From assembly GCA_009602735.1 (NCBI GenBank), contig WELA01013572.1, forward strand, positions 442,829-506,828: 64,000 bases of DNA. Reading direction: 5' to 3'. Source of the stretch: Mesotaenium endlicherianum. Lineage: Eukaryota > Streptophyta > Zygnematophyceae > Zygnematales > Mesotaeniaceae. This document shows positions 14,810 through 28,069 of the stretch, one piece after another; the stretch's first letter is position 1; the number at the start of each line of letters is the position of its first letter. The notes under the pieces are model-generated. The model was not told where the DNA came from. It was given only the letters and a program-made list of their open reading frames with translations, and did not search any database. The position numbers were made by a program, and so were the translations under genes.

Positions 14810-15350
14810 GGGGATCTGACCTGTCCGCTTGCAGGAATCTTCCTTCTCTTCCTTCTACAAAGAAGGCGCCATATCCAGGCCCTGCCTAGCTGCCTCTGCT
14901 AGCGAGTCTACCTAGCTTCCTTCCCGCCATCAATCACCCTAGCCCGGATTGAGAGTGCCGGCATGAATGATTCTTTCTCTCTGTCTCGCCACCCGTCCCC
15001 TCGTTTGTAGGAATAGCAGCAGCTGTGCAGTGCCAGGCATGATTCTACTTTATATTGTCTGCTATGGAGTCGTGGCGATAAGATAACGAGATACGCATTG
15101 CACATCTACTCGTAATAAATGGATGTATTTTTGATTCGCAAATCTGCAACAGATCAACATGCCGCGGTGAATATGTACCTCGGCCTTGCACTCACCGCCC
15201 GCTTGTCGTGACTTAACTCCGCAGCTATATAGAGTGGGACAAGCTCGATTAAGCCTCAAATAGACGTTATAAGTTGGCACGCGGGCAGTGCTAGAGAGTG
15301 CGAGTGTGCGCATGCATGCATGCAGGACGTGACAGCGAAAAATAAAAATG
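14810..15350. repeat. terminal flank of the recombinase unit, copy 1
   Basis: Homologous, in the same orientation, to 46330-46890 and 56200-56765. Shared landmarks are GGCGCCATATC(C/T)AGGCCCTGC, a CCCGGAT...GAGAGTGCCGGC block, GCCACCCGTCCCC and ATACGCATTGCACA. It ends in GCATGCATGCATGCA followed by an A-rich run (15309-15350). It appears to be the upstream end of a further array unit whose gene is not present here. Confidence 0.65.
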
Positions 15351-15479
15351 GAGAGCAAGGAGCTTTGAGGCAATGAATGTGATTTAAGGCACGGGCTTGT
15401 GACTCCGAGCGAAGCAATGTGCGCATGCTAGCTAGCTATAGCTGTGATTGAAACAAAAGGCTCTTTTTCCTAGGGGGGT

Positions 15480-17160
15480 GTGTGACTCCGATGACTCCGC
15501 TGTATGTGACTGAAATACGTGTGTGACTGCGACATAGCCTGGACTGTCATTGATGTGACGTGACCCCGATCTTGTCGGAGACGGACGGGACGGAACCAAC
15601 AAAAAAGTGGCCGGCGCAATCCGGAGTTTGAGCCTGCCGGCCCGTCTGTCGACGACCGGGTGTCTGACAAAAATTTGCGTCACTGTGCTTAGCATGCATG
15701 CAACCTTGCAGGACTCCTTTGTCACAATTTAACTTGCTAGACGTCACTTAGCATGCATGCACGCCTCGTGATTGTCAAATGTACCTCCTTAACCTTTCAA
15801 TCAGCATGCACGTTTAAGTGGCCTGGAGCCTATGTCCCCTGAGGTGGCTGCTTAGTTCGTGTCAGCCTCACAGCAGGGCCATGGCTGAGGTGACCTTCCC
15901 ATGCAATCTCGGCTCACTTGACCCTTGCCAGATAGATGCATAGTCAGCGTCCTCCTACTTGGCATCTGCCAACGTGGTCCATTTTTTGGTCCCAGTGTAG
16001 TTAGCTTTCCAACAGATTTTGCTTCATCAAAGCCCCACTCATTCCAGAGTGTTGGGATTGATTAACCAGTCACGCTTTCCGCGACTTGACTTGACTTGAC
16101 CATGTAGTTCTGTCAGTCAGATGGTCGGTGAGTCAATGTGGCTTTCCGAACCTGGCAGCCGTGACTTGCGTCACGCGTGCGGCGCCATCAAACAGATAGC
16201 AGTCGCGACATGACTTCGATGTATGTGACACCGACTCCGACCGTATTGAAGGCGGACCACACAAAAAGATGACGGCGTATTTTAGGGCACATTCTGCCGG
16301 GCCTGTCTGTCGACCGGTAAACGGACCAAAATACGCATTTGATGCCCAACTAAAAATGCGAACGGTGTGACAAAAAATTGCGATACACTTCGACGTTAAT
16401 GTAAGGCTTAGATGTTATTAGTTGGCATGCAGGCAGTGCTAGGGAGTAGAGAGTTTGTGTTGTGAGCATGCATGCATGCATTGCAAGATGTGACGACAAA
16501 GCAACAAAAAATAAACAAAGAGGGAGTTATCGGGGCTGCTTTTGACTCTGACTATATTGAGGTAGAGGCTTCTTCAAGTGTTGAAGCAACGCACGATTCC
16601 GATTAGCTACTTTGGCCTCTGAAGCCTCTTTGCTAGCTTTGCATTGCTTCGCATGCGCCCGGGTGCGTGCTTGGCGAGGGGGCAAAGTGACTTGGATGTG
16701 ACTCAGTCAACAACTCCGATCGTGTTGAAAATGAATCCAGTTGCCGGCTCCAATCGTGTAGAAAAACAAACATCACCAAGAAGCAAGCGGCGCCTTTCAG
16801 TCTTTCAGTCAGGGCCGAGTCTGCCGGCCCGGCTAAAAGAAATGCAGACGATGATCGTAATACGCGTGTGACAAGTTTGTTGGGGGGGTGCCAATCGGTG
16901 ACTTCGACTCCGAAGCCGGATAGAAACGTTTTTTCGTGTACAACGGTGTCGACTTTGACTACAAAAATAAATAAAGCGAAGAGTTGTCAAATGCTCAATG
17001 CGACGCCTTGTGCAATAGTCGAGTGTCTTAGACCCGGGTGTACATAATACCCAACTGTCGACCGGCAGTCTGACCAAACTCGGGGACATAATTTGCCGGC
17101 CCGGCTGAAAAAGCGTAATTGGTGTGTGACCAAAAAATGCGTATGACTAGAAAAGGCGGA
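15480..17160. repeat. diverged repeats with a CTGCCGGCCCG core
   Basis: At least four imperfect copies of a block carrying CTGCCGG(C/G)C, near 15634, 16293, 16821 and 17092. Most are preceded by GACTCCGA-type words and followed by CTGACAAAA/GACCAAAAA and TGCG. 16466-16515 holds another GCATGCATGCATGCA plus A-rich tract. Spacing is irregular (270-660 bp). The region lies directly beyond the truncated 3' end of recombinase copy A. Confidence 0.5.
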
Positions 17161-17244
17161 CAAGTACCTGTTGCAATCGACGACGTCCTCAAACTAAAAG
17201 GCATAGCACACACGCAAAGGTATGAGACCTTGCGCAAGACTTAC

Positions 17245-19116
17245 TCTTCGAGGGGCTGGCTGCAACTGGTTTGCCGTGGGGTTGCGGCGCTGGTATCACC
17301 GGCGCAGGATCAGCAGGGGGAGCAGCGGACGAGGGGGTTGGGGTGGCGAAGGTCACGTCGCTGACGCTCGCTGGCGGGAGCGACGTGGCCACATCGTCGG
17401 CGTAGAGGCGGCGCCCTTTGATGCCCCTGGGCGACTCCGTCTGCGGGGGTGAGGGGGTCTGCACGCCCGCGCTGACGCCGGTGCCGATGGGCGAGCCGGC
17501 GAACTCCGGCTGCGCAGCGGTGGATGCGCTTCGTAAGGACCTCTTCCAGGGCGACACTGCGGGCGAGGGCGAGCTTGCGCCGCCCCCGTCCAGAGCTGCA
17601 CGCAAGCGGGCCACGTGTCACACACGTGTTAACGTGGCAGCTCAGCCAAACGGCCCGGGCGAGGCAGCAACGGCATCGAGGCTGTTCGGGCAAGGCGGCA
17701 GGTAAGCAAGTGTAGCGGCCTGATGCAAAGTGGCGTTTGCACCCCTTGGTGTAAGGGCAAGATAGGCAAGGCAGGGAGGCTCACGCTTAGTTGGCCGTGC
17801 GCGTGCTTGGCGAGGTCTGTCCAGCGTCGAAAGGCAGGTTGCGCAAGGGGGAAGGAGTCGATGCCGTGGCGGACGTGGTGACAGAGCTCAAGCCAGGGGA
17901 GCTGGCAGTGCCTGCAGTGGCCCCACCTAGCCAAGCGGGCAAGGTCAGGGGGTTTGACGCACGAGGACCCCGTTGACTCCACCGTGCAAAGGAGGGTGGG
18001 CAGTAACAGATTTTGGCCAGGCGGAGCGCGGCACACTCATCGTCGGAGCTGGACGAGCCGGCGTGGCGCCGCCCCTTGCCCTTCTTGCCCTTGCTCTTGT
18101 GCTTGGCCCAGCTCTTGCTCTTGCTCTTGCCCCTGCCCTTGCCCTTGCCCCTCTTCTTCTTCCGCTTGGGCAAGGGCCCCGCCTTGCTGGTTGCACCAAG
18201 CGCCCCTGCCGCTGCTCCCCCCAAAGCAAGCACGGACGCACACACGGACCGCGAGAGAAGATGAGCACGGCACGGGGCTTCTAGCATGGAGCCGAACGAG
18301 CAAGAGGTTCAGGTCCACATATGCAGGGATAAACACGGAGAGAGAGCAGGGTAGGCAGGCTGGCGTGGGCAAGGCAACGTGGTCCACGACGAGTCTCACC
18401 TCGCTTGCCGCCCATTCCCTTGGGGGGAGGCAACGGCCACGCCTCGGCCTCCCCTTTCGCCACGCTCGCGGCTGCGCACCAAGGAGTGAGAGGCAAGGCG
18501 CGAGCACTCCATGTGAGTCACCACAACCTGCAAGAAAATTGCGAGGAACATGTGGTGGCACACGCGGCAATCGTAAGGGTGAGGGTGGGGCGGGGGGGGG
18601 GGCGTACCTGGTGGGGCCGAGTCAGCGGCAGGCGCGACGAGGGGGGCGAGAGGGTCGGGGTCTGCTGCTCGCTCAGCGGCCTGGACCTGGTCTTGGGCCT
18701 GGCCCTGGCCTTGGCCCTGACCTTGGCCTTGGCCCTGTGCCTGTGCGTGGGCCTTGGCCACCTTATTGCGCTTGGTCTTGCCTCTCTTTGAGTAGGAGCC
18801 GGCCAGCATGTTGACGGCCCTCTGAACCTGATTCTTCAGGTTCGTGGAGAACCTGCACACATGCACGCAACTTCGACGACGTGCAGAGCGAGTCACGAGT
18901 GGGACGTGTAGCAGCGGCACACGACAGCGATGGAAAAGAGTGCCGAGCGTAGACGCGGGCGTGCTACAGGGAGTCGGAGGAGGTCTGGTGAGCGTACCCG
19001 TTGTTGATCCTCTTCACCTCGGCCACGACATCGTCCCTCTCCTTGCCGGTCACAACCGAGTCGGCGAACTTCGCGTTGAGGTCGTCGAGCTTCTGCCTGT
19101 TCCTGTTGACGTTGGC
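17245..19116 (-). pseudogene. recombinase copy A, linker exons (interrupted)
   Basis: Minus-strand exons equivalent to the central linker of copies B and C: 18998-19116 (cut at the retrotransposon boundary), 18608-18852, 18400-18471, 18038-18211, 17785-17911 and 17245-17595. They encode a charged coiled-coil-like end, a Gln-Gly repeat (about seven GQ units, 13 codons more than copy B), a Lys/Gly-rich basic stretch (KRKKKRGKGKG, SKSKSWAKHKSKGKKGKGRR) and a Pro/Ser/Ala-rich exon. The exon 18038-18211 has lost its GT donor. Homology to the other copies stops near 17165, so the second recombinase domain is absent. The 5' half of this copy resumes at 42069, beyond the retrotransposon nest. Confidence 0.7.
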
Positions 19117-19188
19117 TGAAAGGGGCATAGTGCCCTAGTGGAAGGGTAGTAACTCACGAGGAAAGGAACTAGTTGCAATCATACTAAA

Positions 19189-19907
19189 TGTAATGAATCA
19201 GTATATTGGTTGATATAATATTCATTTAAATATAATAGTTAAATAAGTTCAGCCTGCTGAACTTTAGTTAATATTGAGTTTGCTGGACTTTATTAAATTA
19301 TCAGTTTAATGACTCAGCCGTGGGCAGCAGGCTGAAGTCAAATTAGGTCAGCATTCTGACACATTCTTTGACAGCCAGCTGACTTCCGTGCTCAGTAGCA
19401 GCGAACTGCCTAGATACGCATCTAAGTGTAGTGTGCTAGATGAATGGCCAAAGGACATCCTTCGGATGGATGGCGATTCGGGATGATGGGAGATGGCGGT
19501 GGATTTGGTTAACCGAGGTCCTACCAACGTGGTTAACTCCCGGGTAGGCGGTGCCATCGCACTGGCCGTTGAACAGTAAACTCATTCCATGTACATATGC
19601 TAGGCATTGCTCTCGAGTTCGGCATTCGGAAACGAGGCCAACTCTCTTGTACAGCTTGCTGAGAGCGATCTGAATCCAAGGCGAGAAGCCATTGATATAC
19701 ACTGTCTTCTAGCCTTGCTTATGTGTGAGTTTACAGATTGCATTATTGATGCTAGTTTACTTCCATTTGACTTCCGAGTATTGTCAATTGCTAGTACGTT
19801 GTCTTTTGCTGTTTTATCAATTAACAGAAAATACCACAAAGATTACTTGCTGATGTAAAGATCTTCATTAATTATTAATTGCCTTTTTAGTAAGTCCATT
19901 CATTTCA
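19189..19907 (+). repeat. 5' LTR of element I
   Basis: Begins TGTAATGAATCAG and ends TTCATTTCA, immediately followed by the tRNA-Met-type primer-binding site. Matches 28070-28784 and 41349-42068. Confidence 0.9.
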
Positions 19908-19908
19908 G

Positions 19909-19922
19909 TGGTATCGGAGCAG
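19909..19922 (+). other. primer-binding site of element I
   Basis: TGGTATCGGAGCAG differs by one base from the plant-type initiator-Met tRNA primer site TGGTATCAGAGC. It begins two bases after the end of the LTR. Confidence 0.8.
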
Positions 19923-22900
19923 TTTTCTTTGTATGGTGAGGACAAGGTCTCAAACTAGCAACTCCCGAGACATGAAGAACCAGGATAACAAGAATGTCAG
20001 AAATCAGGTTGAAAGCCATGTAGCGGGAGCCCGTACCTATTCTGAAGCACTGGCAAATACTGCAGCTAGAGAGGCTGCAGATGAGGCAGCTGCTATTGCC
20101 GCAGTCGCAGCATAGCAGTCTGAGGAGGAGAGAGCCAGATTAGAAGTCGAACGATTAGCAAAGGCTGCTGAAGATACAGAAAGGAGGGAAGGACAGCCAG
20201 CGGACGATCGCACTGTCGAAGAACTTATGGCATCAAGGGCCAACGTTCTGAACCCACCTCCTGCTGTACAACTCAATGTGCCCCTAGGTCAAATTTGTGA
20301 CCAGCTGAATGCGGCAGGAATTGCTGCTGGAGGAGCGAGAGGGACTGTTAAGGACACTACTCAGAGAGTTGATTCCGCTGCTACTGCTGCATTTGCTAGA
20401 CTCCCACCTTAGAATGGGGATCTGGGAGCATTGTTCGTGCAAATGCAATTGCAAATGGCGAGCATGTATCAGTCCCAACAGGAGGACAAAAGAATCATAA
20501 TGTCTCTACTGCGAGACCGAGACCAACTGGGTTCTCAAACCACGGGTGGTGGTGGCAGAGGGCCTAGTAAGCCCAAGCCGAATCCTCCCCAGGATTATGA
20601 TCCTGAGGGTAACAAAAAGAATTACCTGATCAAGTTTCTCGCTGATGTTGAGCACTGGCTGGAGAACTACTCAGAACTGCAAGATCACGAGAAGGTCAGG
20701 CACACTGGTGCTCTACTGAAAGGCAGTGCAGCAGACAGGTGGTTGTACTGGAAAGGAGAGCGTAAGGCTCAACAACTCGGTGACCCTACTTGGATAGAGT
20801 TTGTCGAGAAACTGCATGAGAAGTTTGATGTGATCAATCAGCAGGAGAAAGTTATCTATGCGATGATCTCCTTGACACTGAAGTTGACCACTTCAGTTGC
20901 TAAGTTTGCTCAAAAGTTCCAGGAGAACATGATGAAACAGCCAGACTTGCCAGAGCGGTATAGGATAGCATACTTCAAGTATGGCTTGAAATGCGAAGTC
21001 TTTGGTCATTTTGCTGAAAAGAAGTATGAGAAGCTGGCTGACTTGATACAGGATGCTGATGCCTGGGATCAGCAGCAGTTCAATCACAAGCGCCAGAGTA
21101 ATGCTTTGGTGTCTAAGGTTGTCAAAAAGCCCCACGGTTCCTACAATGCAATTGAAGGAGACCAGGCTGAGGATGATCAGGGTGATGAATATGGGTATGA
21201 GTACAATGCTATGCAGTCTAAAGGGAGAGGTGCTTTCTCTCGAGGCGGCTATGGAAGAGGTGGTGGTAGGACTAAGCCGAGACCAGCCTCAGCAATATCG
21301 ATTTGCGTCCATTGCCAGCAGCCAGGTCACTTCAGAGAGCAGTGTCGAGACAAGCACCTCCAAAAGGTCGAGAGAAAAGACCAGCCTTTAAAAGACAGCA
21401 ACAATCAGTAATCCAGTCTACTGACTATGAGGATGCTAGAGATAGTGAGTCGTCACTAGCTGCCCTCGTAGCAGGTATTATGGGTCCTGCTGAACTGGAT
21501 TCACTATGCATGCCTGACAACCAGATAAAGGAGACCATCAGCAATATAGACGTCCAGAGAGTGCACACTCTGGATGCTCTTGTTCCACCTGATGTCCAAC
21601 ATTTCTTTGCTACGTCAGGAGAACAATGCGAAAGTCAGGAAAAGACAATCCCCCCTATCCTACTGCATTGCATGATTGCAGGTAGGAAGGTGAGGGCATT
21701 TGTTGACGGACGGGCGTCACATACTTTTATCCAGAAGGACTTAGTTAAGCGGCTAAGGCTGCCTACTGTCACCCAAGGGAACAGAAAAATATTCCTTGGA
21801 GATGCCTCAAGTATCCCGGGAGGGATTATAACCAAGTCTATTGAGGTCTAGTTAGGTTCTGGCATTGCAATTTAACTAAAATGCTTACATTTGAGGTACT
21901 CAACACTGGCTTTTATGATCTTGTGCTAGGTAGGTCCTAGCTTAATAGGCATCAAGCTGAAGTGTGTTGGAGCAGAGGTACAGTTATAATGAGAGGAGCC
22001 AGTGATGGGCAGACTAACTTGGCACCCACCAGTGCTCTTCCTCTTATCCTGTATGGATGGCAAATGAAGGAAAGGAGAGGCTTCCAGGAGGATGCAAATT
22101 GCTGAATGCAATGGAGTTCGTCAAAAGCTGAAACCAGAAGGAAGACGGAATGTTTTGTCTGCTGCTAAGAGAGATACCTCCTCAACCTGAAGAAGTGGTT
22201 GAGAAAAAAGTAAGCCCTCCGGAGCACCCTACTGCTGCAAAAATTGTTGCTCAGTACACTGATGCTTTCAATATGCCTCCAGGACTACCTCCTAAGAGAG
22301 AAGTGGATCACAAGATTGACTTATTACCTGGGAGTCAGCTACCCTGGCAACGCACTTATGGCTTGTCTTATGTGGAGAGCAAAGAGTTGAAAACACAGAT
22401 TGCAGAGCTTGAGGAAATTGGTTACATTTCCCCCCGTAAATCACCTTACAAAATGGTTATATTTCTCTTAGTAAATCACCTTACGGCGCACCCATCCTCT
22501 TTGTTAAGAAAAAGGATGGGAGTATGCGGATTTGTGTTGATTACAGAGCTCTTAACAGAATTACAGTAAAGAACAAGTATGCTTTACCCAGAATCGAGGA
22601 CTTGCTTGATACCCTGTCTGGTGCTAAAGTGTTCAGTAAGATAGATCTCAAGAGTGGTTATCATCAAATCAGAATTGCTGAGGGGGATGAACTCAAGATT
22701 GCCTTTCGCATACGTTATGGAGACTACGAGTTCAACGTGATGCCATTCGGACTGACCAATGCTCTTGCAAGCTTCATGGGTGCTATGAATGACATTTTCA
22801 GACCTTATTTGGATAAGTTTGTGCAAGTCTTCCTGGATGATATTTTAATTTTCTCTAAGGATGAAGCTCAGCATGCTGAACACTCTAAGACAGTCATGGA

Positions 22901-25576
22901 CACTCTGAGAAGGAACCAGTTGTATGCTAAAGTGTGATTTTTTCAAAGAAAGCATTGAATTTCTAGGCCACGTTGTCAGCAAAGAGGGCATCTGTGCAGA
23001 TCCTAAGAAGGTCTAGACCATAAGGGACTGGTCTATACCACAATCCGTCTCCAAAGTTAGATCCTTCCTTGGGTTGGCTAACTACTATAGGAGATTTATT
23101 GAGAATTATTATACGAAGGCCAGTAAACTGATCGACATTATTAAGAAAGACATAGGGTATGTGTGGGGGGAAGAGCAGCAGGTTGCCTTCCAGACTCTTA
23201 AAGATGCTCTTTGTTCTGCTCCAGTGCTAGCCGTGTATGACCCCAACAAACCTGTGCAAGTGGTTACTGATGCCTCTGACTTTGCCATGGGTGCTATTTT
23301 GTTGCAGCCTGCTGACAAAACCACAAAGAATGGTAAGGTAAAGCAGGAGTGGCATCCTGTGTTGTATGAGTCAATGAAATTTAATCCAGCTGAGATTATT
23401 TACTCTGTGCATGATAAAGAGCTGCTAGCAATCATTCATGTGCTCAAACAGTGGAGAGCAAACTTACATGGTAAATCGTTGAAGATGATTATAAATCATC
23501 TAAGTTTGACTCACTTTCAGAAGAAGTCCAAGCTGTCGAGGAGGGAAAACCGCTGGAGCCAGATGCTGGAGCAGTTCCAAGTCCAGATCAACTACAAACC
23601 AGGGAAGTTGAATCCTGCTGATGCACTCTCTAGAAGACTTGACTTCCAAGAAAGGAACTTTAGTCAGCATGCTGTAGATAAAGTCCTTTGTGCACTCACT
23701 TCACAAAAGGTGAAAAGTTCTTCCTTGAACAACTTAGGAAAGCCTAACTTTCTGACCGAACATTTGAGCCCAGCCCCACTGATGGTGTGTGTCCTGCTAT
23801 TGCACCCGGGTATAGACTTTAAGGGTGGGGTTTGGGTAGCTGAAACCACTTCAGGCAGGCTGAAGCTGGTCATTCCTAATAACTTGGAAATAAGGTCCCT
23901 TTTACTGAGTCAAGCACATGACAGTTTATTGGGTGGGCATTTGGGGCAGGCCAAAACTGTTAACAAACTGGCAAAACATTATCATTGGGAGGGATTACCT
24001 CGGGAGATTTTGAAATATATTAAGTTCTGTGACCAGTGCCAAAAGAATAAGTCTAGGCACACACCACCGAGGGGCCTCTTACAACCGCTGCCCATCCCAG
24101 CTGGCCGCTGGAAAACAATATACATGGGTTGGGTGGTAACACTACCAAGAACTGCCAATGGGCATGATTCGATACTGGTAGTAGTGGATAAATTGACAAT
24201 TATGGTCATTTTCATCCCCACAACTGTCAAAGTAACTGCACTTGAAACAGCGAGACAGTTCTACAACCATGCGATATGCCAACATGGGCTACCCTCTAAT
24301 ATCATCTCAGACAGAGACTCAAAATTTACCTCTAAGTTCTGGAGAGCTTTAATGGGATTAATGGGAGTCAAGCAACTGCTCAGCACAGCAAACCACCCTC
24401 AGACGGATGGGCAAACTGAAAGAACTAACCGAGTTCTGCAAGAGGTACTCAGAGCCTATATTTACCAAAAACAAGATAATTGAGATGACCTGTTACCTCA
24501 AATCCAGTTTGCGGTCAACAGTGCGGTGCACGCGTCAACGGGCAAGACTCCTTTTGAACTCAACCTGGGTAGAGTCCCTAAGTCTCCTTTAGATCTACTG
24601 GGGGAGTCCTTAAGTCCCCTTGAAGGGATTGACAATCAGGTCTCCCTCCAGTTAACACAGGAGTTTGCTGACACCCTGTCAGAAGTCCAACGAAACCTGC
24701 ACAAAGCCCAGGCAAACCAACAAAAATACGCTAATCAGCACCCTCGAGAACTGATATTTTCTAAGGGCGATTTGGTCAAACTGCATTCTCAACACCTGTA
24801 CCTACCTGGTGTGGTCAAGAAAAAGCTTGGTCCTGTCTGGGTCGGTCCATATTTGGTGGTGCGCCGTGTCGGTCAGAATGCTTACAAACTCAACATGTCA
24901 GCAGTATATAAGGGTCACCCGGTCTTTAATGTCTCCGTCCTGGAACCATACATCAAAGGTGACACACTATTCACAGGTCGGTTACCTATCCAACCGGGAC
25001 CGGTCCCCGCTGTCCGGGATGGTGACCCTGAGGAATATGAGGTGGAGGAGATTTTAGACGCTCGCTCTGTCCGTCGATCATCTAAATATGTCATGAAGTA
25101 CCTGGTCAGATGGAAGAGTTACGACGCCTTTGGGGACACTTGGGAATTTAAAGACCAGCTTACCAATGCCCAAAGGGGCGTTGAAACGGTTCCACCTTCG
25201 GGCGGCTGGCACCCCTCCCTAACTATCATTTCAGTGGATATGGACAGGTGACGGGAGGTCTTGTCTCTATATAAGTCGGAGGGGAATATGACAGTTAGTG
25301 ACAGATAGTGACAGTTGTGACAGGCAGCCCACCTTTAAAATTAAGTTGGAGGGAGTGTGTTTCATTTCGGGATCAGCCAGGCAATATAACCATTCTACAC
25401 ACTCAACCTGCGCTCATACTCACTTTTTCTCATTAACTCAATTTTTTCTTATACTCACTCACATAAGGTACTACACACTAGGGACTCGTCCTATCACGTT
25501 CTTCTTAACCACGGGCACTCAGTAGCGGCAGAGTATCATGACTTCATTGACTGCATTGTGTTTATGATTGAGCAGG

Positions 25577-27984
25577 ATGACCCAAAAGTCGGAACTTAAG
25601 AGGAAGAGAAGAGCGGAAGAGGCACATGCAGAATACTTGCAATTCCGTGGCGACATCGAATCATCCTCCATCTCCGCTCGGGAATCACAACGACTCTAAC
25701 AACAGCGGGAGGCACAAAAGAAGAAGGAGGGGGAGGAGCAAGCCAGGCTAAGGCAAGAAGAACTGGACAGAAAAGCTGCAGAGGAGGCCAAGAAGGCGGA
25801 AGAGGAGAGGCAAGCCGAGGAGAGGCGGAAGCAGCAGGCTGAAGAAGAAGAACAGAGCAGAATCAGCATCTACCGCTACACAGAACTGGGCAAGGGCTTT
25901 GATCTACTTGAGGAGGCCTTCAAGTATGCCCAGGGAAGTCGCAGTGAGGCACAGCATGAGAGGGGTAGAGTGCCCTAGTGGAAGCGTAGTTACTCACGAG
26001 GAAAGGGACTAGTTGCAACCATACTAAAGAGTGCAGCGGCATATCACTAAGAAAGCTTAGGAAAAATACTCAACATTTTGAGTAACAAGAAACTGCTCAC
26101 AAATGTATTAGGATGAAAGGTCTTGTCATTACAAACCCGTAGAAATTTACAGAAGTGAAAATTGATAAGAAACAAAGAAGTTATGCCTATTTATAATTTT
26201 CTGCCAAAGTGCTCCTCCCTACGAGGAAGCTACGCATTTTTCTACGTGTTCGTCAAATCGTCCCTTCCAAAATATTTGTGAGTAAGCCAGATGAGTCTAA
26301 CTTGACGTGTCGGGCCAAATTGACGTCCACATGCATGCATCAAAATATCTAGAATATTCTATCTTAGACGCGCTAGGCTAAACCGAAACTTCAAGGTAAA
26401 TCAACCTAGTCGGCACTCCGCGTCAGCCGAACTTACGTGAAGGTTCGAGTTCATTCCAACGGGCCAGATCGCTCGACGCTGTCGGTCAATCCAACGGTCG
26501 CGCTCACCGCGAATTAAGGACAGTTATCAACCGACCTCAATATTTATTAAACTTCAGAAATCCATAACTCTCTCAATACTTGACCAAATTCGATGAACTT
26601 TAGATCAAAATGATCACAAAAATGCACTCTACACTAATATTCAATCAAAACATACTTTCATGAAACTCAAAAATGCACTTTATAAACTTGTGACCTTATA
26701 CAGCAGGACATCCTGCAGAGGGAAGGGGAGACATCTGAACACTTTGACAAGTATATCGAGGTCAGCACAGGGCTACTCCTCTATCACGATTATGCCAGGA
26801 TGGTAGGGTATACAGTCAGAGAGGCCAAGGCAATGGCCCTAGTGAATGAGATAGGAGCTGTATTGATCCCAGGTATCTGGGGAAAGGATAGGGTCATCAG
26901 GATGATCCCCATGGATGCGGACAGCTTTAAGGACACTACACCCCATAACCGGTTCAAGGCCATGTATAATGAGGTGGAGAGGAGAAGCTGGGAGTTCTTG
27001 GCCAAGGAAACCAGTCAGCTGGACTTTGCGGGTCACTGGTACCCGTGCACTCCGAAAAAGGCAGACTCTGCCTTTTTCCAGAAGCCCACCGATTGGCGGT
27101 GAATGACCATCAACATGAGGGACCAGCAGAATGACAAGGCGAAGGATGAGGATTTCCTAACAGACCTACAGGGGAACATACTGTTGCCTCCTCACGTTGC
27201 AGCTTGGGACCCAAGACTGGATGGAGTAAGAGACTGCATGAGTCAAGAAATGCAGGAGGACAGGAGCAGGGCCCGAGAGTCATTCTCTAAAGAGAAGCAT
27301 GTTTATGCCAAATGGACAAGTAAGCAGGGTGAAAAGGACCTATATGCGGTCCGGACTCAACAGCCTCCACCAGCACCCAAAAGGGGAAGGTCAGTGGGGT
27401 ATTCTTTTTCTCAGGAAGAGCTAGAGCAGCTGACAGAGGAGACCCCAGCGATCTCAGAGGAACCAGGAGAAGGAGAGGAGGAGGGGTCAGAGGAAGAAGA
27501 AGAGGAAGGCGAGGAGGAGGACACTAGCCCCTCTGTGATCCTGACACCTGCCACATCCCCTGTAAGGGAGAAGACTGGGATGGCCTTGCAACAGCTCGCT
27601 AAAGAGGAGGACATCACTTGGCTGGAAACTGCCAGAGGACAAAGCCCATTTACAGGCACGGAGACCCAGTCAGACAGGGCAGATAGGAGGGCTGCTAGGA
27701 AGATAGTCAGAGGCCTGCCAGCATCTCCCTCGCAGAGAGGGCATGTACCCTTGGCTCATGTCAAGCAAGATCCTTCTGGGATGCCTGTATATGTACCTGT
27801 CAGTTTGAGGGCTGCCCAGGAGAAGAATGCCTCCCTTCAGTTTGAGACTGTACAGGAGGAAACAGCCCAGTTACTGCGTTCTCCGCGGGGTCCCTACGCG
27901 GATCCCCCACGCTTCAGGAGACCCCAAGACAGGAGGAGGTCTGGCTCCCCTGAGTATAGGGCCCCAAGGACATCTCCCTCCTAA
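25577..27984 (+). mobile_element. accessory ORF of element I, interrupted
   Basis: Third coding region of element I, between the chromodomain end of pol and the 3' LTR; homologous to the uninterrupted version in element III. The N-terminal part is a charged coiled-coil (Glu/Lys/Arg-rich), the middle carries conserved Trp-rich text (SWEFLAKETSQLDFAGHWYP), and the C-terminal part is acidic and then Pro/Ser/Arg-rich. It is split by a family II solo LTR. A fossil; no known function. Confidence 0.7.
25957..26700 (-). repeat. solo LTR of family II inserted in element I
   Basis: A 744-bp LTR with no internal region, bounded by TG on the left and TA (CA in the full element) on the right, flanked by the 5-bp duplication CAGCA at 25952-25956 and 26701-26705. 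It matches the two-part left LTR of element II along its full length. A solo LTR normally arises by recombination between the two LTRs of a full element. Confidence 0.9.
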
Positions 27985-28069
27985 TGGCAGTAGGCTGGGG
28001 ACAAAAGGGACAACACGCTGTTACTAGTGTTAGTGTTGTCGAGGCGACAACATGTTAAGTTGGAGGGAT

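Noticed and set aside
17954-18814. Long plus-strand ORF (286 codons) across copy A
   Set aside because: It is the reverse of the conserved linker exons. Its frame is not conserved in copies B and C; GC-rich DNA keeps the opposite strand open by chance.
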